Below, piece after piece: positions 1-4,820 of a stretch of 5,201 nt of DNA. Source of the DNA: Bacteroidota bacterium. Its GTDB lineage: Bacteria > Bacteroidota > Bacteroidia > 2-12-FULL-35-15. The notes below the pieces were generated by a model. The model saw only the letters and a program-made list of their open reading frames with translations. It searched no databases and was not told where the DNA came from. The position numbers were made by a program, and so were the translations under genes. The stretch lies in NCBI GenBank assembly GCA_023251855.1, contig JAHEYA010000216.1:1-5201 (forward strand), in the 5' to 3' direction. The first letter of the stretch is position 1. Every line of letters begins with the position of its first letter.

Positions 1-495
1 AAGAAAAAGGGCTATATCAATATTACAGAGGCCGGTTTTGGTTTTGGTATCAATACCATAAATACTGTTCATGGTTCATTTGATATTGCCGGTGCAAGTC
101 CTATAATTGGTATCAAAACGGTAAATGGGTATCAATTAAATGAGCATTTTTGCTTTGGATTTGCTGTTGGTTTTGATGCCATACTGGATGGAACAAAAAA
201 AGGTGCTTTAATGCCTTTAATGGTGGATGGCAGAATAAATTTCAAGAAAGGAAAATTATCTCCTTCTTTTAATTTCTGTGGTGGTTATGCTGTTGGATTT
301 CAAAATTCAAGTGGCTTAACAGCCAATCCATCTCTTGGTTTGAGACTTTACATCACCAAAAATATTGCTTACCTTGTTAATATTGGATATAAAGTGCAAC
401 AACAAAATGTGATGAGATGGGATCAGTATGGCGTTTTAGTTCCAAGAATTGTGAACTTTGAATACCTTGCTATTAACACCGGACTTTCTTTTTGA
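1..495 (+). CDS. Outer-membrane beta-barrel-like protein, C-terminal part (5' end outside window)
   Basis: The frame is open from base 1 to the TGA at 493-495, giving 164 residues with no start inside that must be used. The in-frame ATG at 211 is internal, because the same frame reads well upstream of it (GYINITEAGFGFGINT). The chain alternates hydrophobic/aromatic and polar residues in short strands rich in Gly, Asn and Phe (for example FCFGFAVGFDAIL and FNFCGGYAVGF). It ends in a C-terminal Phe (NTGLSF), as outer-membrane beta-barrels typically do. The pattern resembles the small hypothetical barrel proteins common in Bacteroidota, but I cannot assign a substrate or a named family. The signal peptide, if any, lies outside the window. 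The calls of barrel fold and outer-membrane location are inferences from the strand pattern. The next gene is 106 bp downstream on the same strand, with a dispersed repeat between them, so co-transcription is uncertain. Confidence 0.6.
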   Translation, partial: KKKGYINITEAGFGFGINTINTVHGSFDIAGASPIIGIKTVNGYQLNEHFCFGFAVGFDAILDGTKKGALMPLMVDGRINFKKGKLSPSFNFCGGYAVGFQNSSGLTANPSLGLRLYITKNIAYLVNIGYKVQQQNVMRWDQYGVLVPRIVNFEYLAINTGLSF

Positions 496-543
496 TTCAG
501 TTTTTGACGATTTTATAAATAAAGTAACAAGCCTTAAATAGAG

Positions 544-569
544 CGTCATCGCGAGGCACGAAGCAATCT
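544..569. repeat. Dispersed intergenic repeat, CGTCAT/GCGAGG/CGAAGCAATCT type
   Basis: This 26-bp stretch matches, from memory, a short intergenic repeat found in many bacterial genomes, including Bacteroidota. Its usual core is CGTCATTGCGAGG followed by CGAAGCAATCT. Such units can fold because an ATTGC arm pairs with GCAAT. Here the left arm reads ATCGC (549-553 region), which leaves one C:A mismatch against GCAAT, and the middle is shorter than in longer versions, so it looks like a decayed or minimal copy. Only one copy lies in this window; its number elsewhere in the genome cannot be seen. It is markedly richer in GC than the surrounding spacer. Confidence 0.55.
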
Positions 570-601
570 TTTAATAGTTTGAACAACATACTAATTTAAA
601 T

Positions 602-1240
602 ATGATTTCCATTCACTCCTTTGTTTTCGGTCCTTTTCAGGAAAATACATACCTCCTTTTTGATGAATCTAAAGAGTGTATTATTATTGACCCGGGTTGT
701 TATGATGATCGCGAAAGAGCTCAGATAGCTGATTTTATTGAGAAAAATAAATTAAAACCAGTAAAATTAATAAACACACATTGTCATCTGGATCATGTTT
801 TTGGAAACGGATTTATTGCCGATAACTATCAATTAAAACTTGAAATAAATAAACTCGATAAGCCGGTGCTGGATTCATTTTTAACGACTTGTAAATTATA
901 CGGTTTAAATGCTTCTCCTTCTCCTCAGCCATCTATTTATTTGAATGAAGGTGATGTAATTACATTTGGAAATTCAACATTAGAAATACTTTTTACACCC
1001 GGCCATTCACCTGGTAGTATTACATTTTATGAGGGCAAACAAAAAATTGCAATAGTTGGTGATGTACTGTTTTATGGAAGCATTGGTCGCACCGACTTAC
1101 CCGGTGGCGATTTTGAAACACTCATCAATAGTATCAAAAATAAATTATTTCCTTTGGGAGATGATTATACAATTTACAATGGTCATGGACCTTCTACTAC
1201 TATTGGTTTTGAACGAATGAACAATCCGTTTTTGGTGTAA
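602..1240 (+). CDS. MBL-fold metallo-hydrolase, glyoxalase II-like
   Basis: A complete 212-residue, probably cytosolic, zinc-type hydrolase of the metallo-beta-lactamase fold. All metal-binding motifs of the glyoxalase II-like branch are present: THCHLDH (His60, His62, Asp64, His65), TPGHSPGS (His135), GDVLF (Asp154) and GHGPST (His195). The GRTDLPGG segment (162-169) after the bridging Asp is typical of the YcbL/glyoxalase II-like group. At about 210 residues it is the short form, lacking the extra C-terminal helical domain that binds glutathione in classical glyoxalase II. Hydrolysis of a thioester such as S-lactoylglutathione or a similar thiol adduct is therefore possible, but the substrate cannot be fixed from sequence. 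The start ATG at 602 gives the expected N-terminus (FGPFQENTYLL) and has no clear Shine-Dalgarno, as is usual in Bacteroidota. The stop lies 6 bp from the end of the convergent dnaX gene. Confidence 0.9.
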   Translation: MISIHSFVFGPFQENTYLLFDESKECIIIDPGCYDDRERAQIADFIEKNKLKPVKLINTHCHLDHVFGNGFIADNYQLKLEINKLDKPVLDSFLTTCKLYGLNASPSPQPSIYLNEGDVITFGNSTLEILFTPGHSPGSITFYEGKQKIAIVGDVLFYGSIGRTDLPGGDFETLINSIKNKLFPLGDDYTIYNGHGPSTTIGFERMNNPFLV

Positions 1241-1246
1241 AAAAAT

Positions 1247-3088
1247 CTAAAACTCAATATCCAAATCAAATGCCTGACGTAATTTATTGATAACCGGATT
1301 TTTTTCGGAAAGATACTTATAGCGGTCAGTTGCAGTATATAGATTTGTTTTTTCTTCTGAAGTCGACATAATCAGCTTAAGCTGAATCCCAAAATTATTT
1401 AATTCCTTTCTTAAAAAACCTAAAAAATTCATTTTGTCTTCTAAGATGGATTCTTCCAAAGACTTGTTATTAACGGTAAATTCAATTGTTGTTCCATTTA
1501 CCAGAACAGGAGATTTACTCAACAGCGCAGATGCTAAATTTGCTTTACCTTTTGTTTTAAGATCAAGAGCATATTTATTCCAGGATGTCTCAAGAGCTTG
1601 CTGCGTAAAAGGAATGTTAGCTGTAGCTGATCCATTTGGAGAAGAATCTGTATCACTTTCTTTAACCTGTTCCCTTTTTTTTTCAGTATTTAAATGTTGA
1701 TTGATAGAAGGTGTTGATGTTTTGATTAATGGCTTTTTGCTAACAGTAGCAGCTATTGTAGGAGAAGAAACACTAGTTACAGGGTTTTCAATAATTAATT
1801 CGGCTGTTTTGGTAATTTGAGCAGGCGTTACAACAGAAGTGGAGGTTCCTGAAACCGGCTCCGTTATTGCAATTGTAGGATTATCAACTGTTATTGCATT
1901 TTTGGATTTTTGTTCTGCTTTAACTAAGTTGTTTTTTTTTTCGGCACCTGCTGTGCCGGCACCTGTTGATTGCCCAATCAAGGAGTTGCCCGGTTGAACA
2001 TTTATATAGCAAAGCTGCATCAGCGCAAGCTCCACCTGTAGCCGTTGATTTTTGCTTGCTTTATAATTAGTGTCTGTTTTATTTAAAATTGTCAATCCTT
2101 TTATCAAAAATGAAACGGAAGTTTCTGTCGATTGTCCTTTGTATTTGTCTCTAATATTGTTCCCAACTTCAAGCAATTGAATTGTTTCAGGGTCTTTGCA
2201 TACCAATAAATTGCGGAAATGCCCACCCAAACCTGCAATAAAGTTATGCCCGTCAAAACCATTATTTAATATCTCATTGAATACAAGCAATGCAGTTGAA
2301 ATATTCTCTTGTAAAATAGCATCTGTTACTTTAAAATAATAATCATAATCAAGTATGTTCAGATTTTCAATTACTGCTTTATAAGTAATTGAATTACCGG
2401 CAAAACTTACCAGCTGATCAAATATAGAACATGCATCCCGCAACGCACCATCAGCCTTTTGAGCAATAATTTGTAATGCATCCATTTCTGCATTTACATG
2501 TTCATTTTTTGCAATAAATGCCAAATGATTTGCAATATCATCGATCTGGATACGGTTAAAATCAAAGATCTGACAACGTGATAAAATGGTTGGAATAATT
2601 TTATGCTTTTCGGTAGTAGCCAATATGAAAATAGCATGTTTTGGCGGCTCTTCCAATGTTTTTAAAAATGCGTTGAAAGCATTCGGTGAAAGCATATGAA
2701 CTTCATCAATAACATAAATTTTATAGTTGCCCAATTGTGGTGCATAACGCACCTGCTCTATCAAAGCACGGATATCATCAACTGAATTATTGGATGCTGC
2801 ATCTAATTCAAATACATTGTGCGAAGCTCCTTCATTGAATGATTTGCAGGATTCACAGGTATCACACGCTTCAATATTTTCTGAACGGTTGGTACAATTT
2901 ATTGTTTTGGCAAGAATACGGGCACAGGTGGTTTTTCCAACACCCCTTGGACCACAAAATAAAAAGGCCTGAGCTAAATGTCCAGTCTTTATTGCATTTT
3001 TTAAAGTATTGGTGATATGCGCCTGACCTACAACGGTATCAAACGTTGCCGGACGGTACTTACGAGCCGATACTATAAAATTATCCAT
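1247..3088 (-). CDS. dnaX: DNA polymerase III subunit gamma/tau
   Basis: A complete 613-residue clamp-loader ATPase subunit, which loads the sliding clamp and, in the full-length tau form, tethers the replicase. Domain I has Walker A GPRGVGKT (46-53), a zinc site of four Cys (65, 75, 78, 81), Walker B VIDE (126-129), sensor 1 ATTE (157-160) and the SRC arginine finger (Arg171). Domain II has the sensor 2 motif GALRD (214-218). The helical domain III ends near ELALMQL (353-359). A low-complexity Ser/Thr/Pro/Val linker follows (about 363-493), then a C-terminal domain (about 494-613) that by family knowledge would be specific to tau. The start MDNFIVSARKYRP is typical of Bacteroidota DnaX and fixes ATG at 3086-3088. 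The gene is transcribed away from the GxxExxY gene and converges on the MBL gene. Two long A runs in the linker (A10 at codons 383-386, A9 at codons 469-472) are described separately; the first could yield a short gamma-like product. Confidence 0.97.
   Translation of the reverse strand: MDNFIVSARKYRPATFDTVVGQAHITNTLKNAIKTGHLAQAFLFCGPRGVGKTTCARILAKTINCTNRSENIEACDTCESCKSFNEGASHNVFELDAASNNSVDDIRALIEQVRYAPQLGNYKIYVIDEVHMLSPNAFNAFLKTLEEPPKHAIFILATTEKHKIIPTILSRCQIFDFNRIQIDDIANHLAFIAKNEHVNAEMDALQIIAQKADGALRDACSIFDQLVSFAGNSITYKAVIENLNILDYDYYFKVTDAILQENISTALLVFNEILNNGFDGHNFIAGLGGHFRNLLVCKDPETIQLLEVGNNIRDKYKGQSTETSVSFLIKGLTILNKTDTNYKASKNQRLQVELALMQLCYINVQPGNSLIGQSTGAGTAGAEKKNNLVKAEQKSKNAITVDNPTIAITEPVSGTSTSVVTPAQITKTAELIIENPVTSVSSPTIAATVSKKPLIKTSTPSINQHLNTEKKREQVKESDTDSSPNGSATANIPFTQQALETSWNKYALDLKTKGKANLASALLSKSPVLVNGTTIEFTVNNKSLEESILEDKMNFLGFLRKELNNFGIQLKLIMSTSEEKTNLYTATDRYKYLSEKNPVINKLRQAFDLDIEF
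1675..1683 (-). other. Second A run (A9) in the dnaX linker
   Basis: The coding strand reads GAA AAA AAA AGG for Glu469-Lys-Lys-Arg472, a run of nine A residues in the linker just before the tau-specific domain. A gain of one A or a -1 shift would read GAA AAA AAA AAG GGA ACA GGT TAA and stop after 475 residues, near the proportion of E. coli gamma to tau. A loss of one A opens a frame that runs on much further. No flanking hairpin was noticed here. It may simply reflect AAA-rich lysine codons in an AT-rich genome. Confidence 0.25.
1932..1958 (-). other. Candidate slippage signal in dnaX: hairpin followed by A10
   Basis: In the dnaX coding strand a 6-bp GC-rich inverted repeat (CGGCAC, 5-nt loop AGCAG, GTGCCG; 1958 to 1942) is followed at once by ten A residues (1941 to 1932), read as GAA AAA AAA AAC for Glu383-Lys-Lys-Asn386. 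The site sits about 20 residues past the end of clamp-loader domain III. If one A is gained, or the ribosome shifts -1, the frame reads GAA AAA AAA AAA CAA CTT AGT TAA and stops, giving a 389-residue product. If one A is lost, or the shift is +1, it reads GAA AAA AAA ACA ACT TAG and stops, giving 387 residues. Known parallels are the E. coli dnaX ribosomal frameshift at A6G and the Thermus dnaX transcriptional slippage at an A run. I saw no strong downstream stem and no internal Shine-Dalgarno, so transcriptional slippage is the better guess. Use of the site is inference. Confidence 0.45.
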
Positions 3089-3109
3089 AACTGGTTTTGT
3101 AAAGAATTA

Positions 3110-3117
3110 CAAATTTA
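3110..3117 (-). promoter_or_regulatory. Probable dnaX promoter, -7 box TAAATTTG
   Basis: Read on the minus strand, TAAATTTG is an exact match to the Bacteroidota -7 consensus TAnnTTTG. It ends 21 nt before the dnaX ATG, which would place transcription start about 10-15 nt ahead of the start codon. The -33 region is weak (a TTTCT stretch about 20 nt upstream), so the assignment rests on the -7 box and its position. Confidence 0.45.
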
Positions 3118-3194
3118 GATTTTAATATCAGATAATTTAGAAATGTTTAAAAGTTTTTTATCCTAACTTCGCAGACGTATTTTATAATTTATGG

Positions 3195-3212
3195 AACGCA
3201 GATAACGCAGAT
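3195..3212 (+). repeat. Tandem 9-mer (AACGCAGAT x2) at the 5' end of the GxxExxY gene
   Basis: Two perfect head-to-tail copies of AACGCAGAT (3195-3203 and 3204-3212) overlap the annotated start codon ATG at 3211. The same pair of 9-mers occurs in inverted orientation downstream of the gene. The reverse complement of 3732-3749 is AACGCAGATGACGCTGAT, 16 of 18 positions identical. The arms 3204-3214 and 3739-3749 are perfect 11-bp inverted repeats (AACGCAGATGA / TCATCTGCGTT). A looser relative, TTCGCAGAC, lies at 3169-3177. The arms enclose the GxxExxY gene and nothing else. Confidence 0.75.
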
Positions 3213-3615
3213 GAATATGATTTACTCAGATAATTATAAATATTCAGAAATTACTGAAAAAATTATCAAAGCATTTTACAAAGTTTATAATACTTTAGGG
3301 TATGGTTTTTTAGAAAAAGTTTATGAGAACGCATTATTAATTGAACTCCTGGAAATCGGTTTATCTGTTGAAAAACAGATGAAAATAAAAGTTTATTATA
3401 TAGATCAAGAAGTCGGAGTATACTATGCAGACTTGATAGTTGAAGAATGTGTAATAGTTGAATTAAAAGCGGCAGATTCCTTGTGTGAAGAACACGAATT
3501 TCAATTGATTAATTATCTTAAAGCAACAGAAATTGAGGTTGGCTTACTCTTAAATTTTGGAAAAAAACCAGAGTTTAAACGTAAAGTCTTTACTAATATT
3601 AAAAATCTTATTTAA
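3211..3615 (+). CDS. GxxExxY family protein (PD-(D/E)XK nuclease-like)
   Basis: A complete 134-residue protein of the GxxExxY family, named for the motif seen here as GFLEKVY (Gly32, Glu35, Tyr38). The remainder looks like a small PD-(D/E)XK-type nuclease core: Asp74 in YYADLIV, then Glu84-Leu-Lys86 in VIVELKA, then QLINY (Gln98 and Tyr102), a QxxxY motif like that of RecB/Cas4-type nucleases. The C-terminal block LLLNFGKKPEFKRKVF is also usual for the family. A nuclease role is inferred; the family's function is not, to my knowledge, established. The start is uncertain between ATG 3211, which lies inside the upstream 9-mer repeat, and ATG 3217 two codons later; no Shine-Dalgarno decides. A five-codon-type mini frame (ATG at 3191, TAA at 3203-3205) precedes it. 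The last codons and stop are part of the first copy of the ~54-bp tandem repeat downstream. Confidence 0.85.
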   Translation: MNMIYSDNYKYSEITEKIIKAFYKVYNTLGYGFLEKVYENALLIELLEIGLSVEKQMKIKVYYIDQEVGVYYADLIVEECVIVELKAADSLCEEHEFQLINYLKATEIEVGLLLNFGKKPEFKRKVFTNIKNLI

Positions 3616-3760
3616 TAATAACAGTCAGCGTCATCAGCGTTTCTATTTTAACAATAAAAATCTTTATTAATCATCATAATTAGTGTCATCAGCGCTCTAT
3701 TTTAACATTAAAATCTTATTTAATCATAATAATCAGCGTCATCTGCGTTCTGTTTGTTGC
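3598..3760. repeat. Three tandem copies of a ~54-bp repeat, starting inside the 3' end of the GxxExxY gene
   Basis: Three imperfect head-to-tail copies can be aligned: 3598-3652 (55 bp), 3653-3706 (54 bp) and 3707-3760 (54 bp, least conserved at its right end). Each has an A-rich start followed by TCTTATTTAAT or a close variant (15 bp, AAAATCTTATTTAAT, identical at 3602-3616 and 3710-3724). A core GCGTCATCAGCG or variant comes next, then TCTATTTTAAC in the first two copies. The core itself is a pair of 9-mers (reverse complement ACGCTGATG ACGCTGAC in copy 1). The third copy's core, ATCAGCGTCATCTGCGTT, is the inverted partner of the AACGCAGAT pair upstream of the gene. Because copy 1 contains the last codons and the TAA of the gene, copies 2 and 3 carry duplicates of the gene's tail. 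The repeat fills most of the 173-bp spacer before the next gene. Confidence 0.8.
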
Positions 3761-3788
3761 CGCTGACTAAACATCTTAAATTTCTAAC

Positions 3789-4757
3789 ATGGAACTTAAA
3801 CCTGACATAATTGAACGTATAAAGCTATTGGATGAGAAATATCAAGCTATGGGACAAAGTCTTGCTTCATATCTGGATGGCTTGCTCTATGCAGATTATC
3901 TTACTTATTGGGATTACATCCATCTTGATACGTTGTTAAGTCTTCAAACGCCTAAAACACCAATACCTGACGAAAATATTTTTATCATGTATCATCAAAT
4001 AACGGAATTGTATTTTAAACTTTGTTTACATGAATTTGACCAGCTGGCAGAAAAAGAAAATTTACATGTTCGCTTTTTTACTGATCGGGTAACCCGTATC
4101 AATCGTTATTTTGAAGCACTCATCACTTCTTTTGATATTATGGTGGATGGCATGGAACCTCAGCAATTCTTAAAATTCCGAATGAGCCTTTTGCCTGCAA
4201 GTGGCTTTCAATCGGGGCAATATCGTAAAATAGAAATTTGTTCTACATCATTTAAAAACCTGGTTGCTAAAGATGTTCGTGATACTTTTTCGGATGATGT
4301 AGTTGACGGTCAGATAGAAAAAATGTATGAACACATGTATTGGAAAGCGGGTGCAACCGAGCTTGCATCAGGAAAAAAAACATTGACTCTTGTTCAGTTT
4401 GAACAAAAATATTCAAGAGATTTTATTTTTCTCGCCAAAAAATTTACTACAAAAAATTTATGGGCATTGTATAAATCCTTACCGGAAAAAGATCAAAAAA
4501 ACGAAAAATTAATACTGGCATTACGTCAATTGGATGTTGATGTTAATATCAATTGGCCTCTCTCTCATTATAAATCTGCAGTACGCTATTTACAAGCTGA
4601 TCCGGAAGATATTGCTGCAACTGGTGGGACCAACTGGCAAAAATATTTACCACCACGTTTTCAAAAACGTATTTTTTACCCCCAATTATGGAGTGCTGAT
4701 GAATTAAACAATTGGGGAAAAGCTTGGGTGAAAAGTGTAGTGTTCGGTGCAAAATAA
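3789..4757 (+). CDS. Tryptophan 2,3-dioxygenase family protein
   Basis: A complete 322-residue protein of the heme-dependent tryptophan 2,3-dioxygenase family, whose members open the indole ring of tryptophan to N-formylkynurenine, the first step of the kynurenine pathway. The N-terminal signature YWDYIHLDTLLSLQ (40-53) matches the family's YxxYLxLDxLLSxQ. MYHQITELYFKLCLHE follows, with His69 at the place of the active-site His. FRMSLLPASGFQSGQYR (130-146) carries Arg131 at the place of the substrate-carboxylate Arg. His260 in SHYKSAVR fits the proximal heme ligand. The usual GTGGSSG substrate loop is changed to ATGGTNW (277-283): the Thr and Gly pair remain, but the SSG part does not, so this is a divergent member and its substrate should not be taken for granted. 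The length is close to bacterial enzymes of about 300 residues. The start ATG 3789 gives an N-terminus with the right distance to the signature; no Shine-Dalgarno is visible. No other kynurenine-pathway gene lies nearby. Confidence 0.87.
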   Translation: MELKPDIIERIKLLDEKYQAMGQSLASYLDGLLYADYLTYWDYIHLDTLLSLQTPKTPIPDENIFIMYHQITELYFKLCLHEFDQLAEKENLHVRFFTDRVTRINRYFEALITSFDIMVDGMEPQQFLKFRMSLLPASGFQSGQYRKIEICSTSFKNLVAKDVRDTFSDDVVDGQIEKMYEHMYWKAGATELASGKKTLTLVQFEQKYSRDFIFLAKKFTTKNLWALYKSLPEKDQKNEKLILALRQLDVDVNINWPLSHYKSAVRYLQADPEDIAATGGTNWQKYLPPRFQKRIFYPQLWSADELNNWGKAWVKSVVFGAK

Positions 4758-4791
4758 ACGAATGCAATTTCCATACTTAAGCATTATATGC

Positions 4792-4799
4792 TATCTTTA
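4792..4799 (+). promoter_or_regulatory. Possible promoter for the sorting-domain protein, -7 box TATCTTTA
   Basis: TATCTTTA matches seven of eight positions of TAnnTTTG and lies 21 nt before the ATG at 4821, the same spacing as the dnaX box. About 20 nt upstream a TTTCC stretch (4768-4772) could serve as a weak -33 element. The 63-bp spacer after the dioxygenase gene and the lack of shared function suggest separate transcription. Confidence 0.35.
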
Positions 4800-4820
4800 T
4801 ATTCTAAAACCTTTACAACA

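Noticed and set aside
571..580. -7 box near TAATAGTTTG for the hydrolase gene
   Set aside because: The TA-to-TTTG spacing does not fit TAnnTTTG, and no -33 element stands at the right distance.
1236..1252. Terminator between the convergent hydrolase and dnaX genes
   Set aside because: Only 6 bp separate the two stop codons and no inverted repeat is evident there; the transcripts probably end inside the opposite gene.
1434..1700. Plus-strand open frame of 88 codons inside dnaX
   Set aside because: It lies wholly opposite the dnaX linker and C-terminal domain, has no recognisable motif, and dnaX is certain in this region.
2790..2972. Plus-strand open frame of 60 codons inside dnaX
   Set aside because: It is opposite the ATPase and zinc-binding part of dnaX; its sequence is the antisense shadow of conserved codons.
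3598..3760. CRISPR array
   Set aside because: The copies are head to tail with no unique spacers between conserved repeats, and no cas gene is present.
3753..3784. Promoter-like pair TTTG (3753-3756) and TAAATTTC (3777-3784) before the dioxygenase gene
   Set aside because: The spacing of 20 bp is good, but the -7 box ends only 4 nt before the ATG, so transcription would begin at or inside the start codon. It would need a leaderless message.
4549..4767. Minus-strand open frame of 72 codons
   Set aside because: It is antisense to the conserved 3' part of the dioxygenase gene and shows no family features.
4780..4792. Hairpin AGCAT-TAT-ATGCT after the dioxygenase gene as a terminator
   Set aside because: The stem is only 5 bp, AT-rich, and lacks a following T run; it also overlaps the proposed promoter of the next gene.
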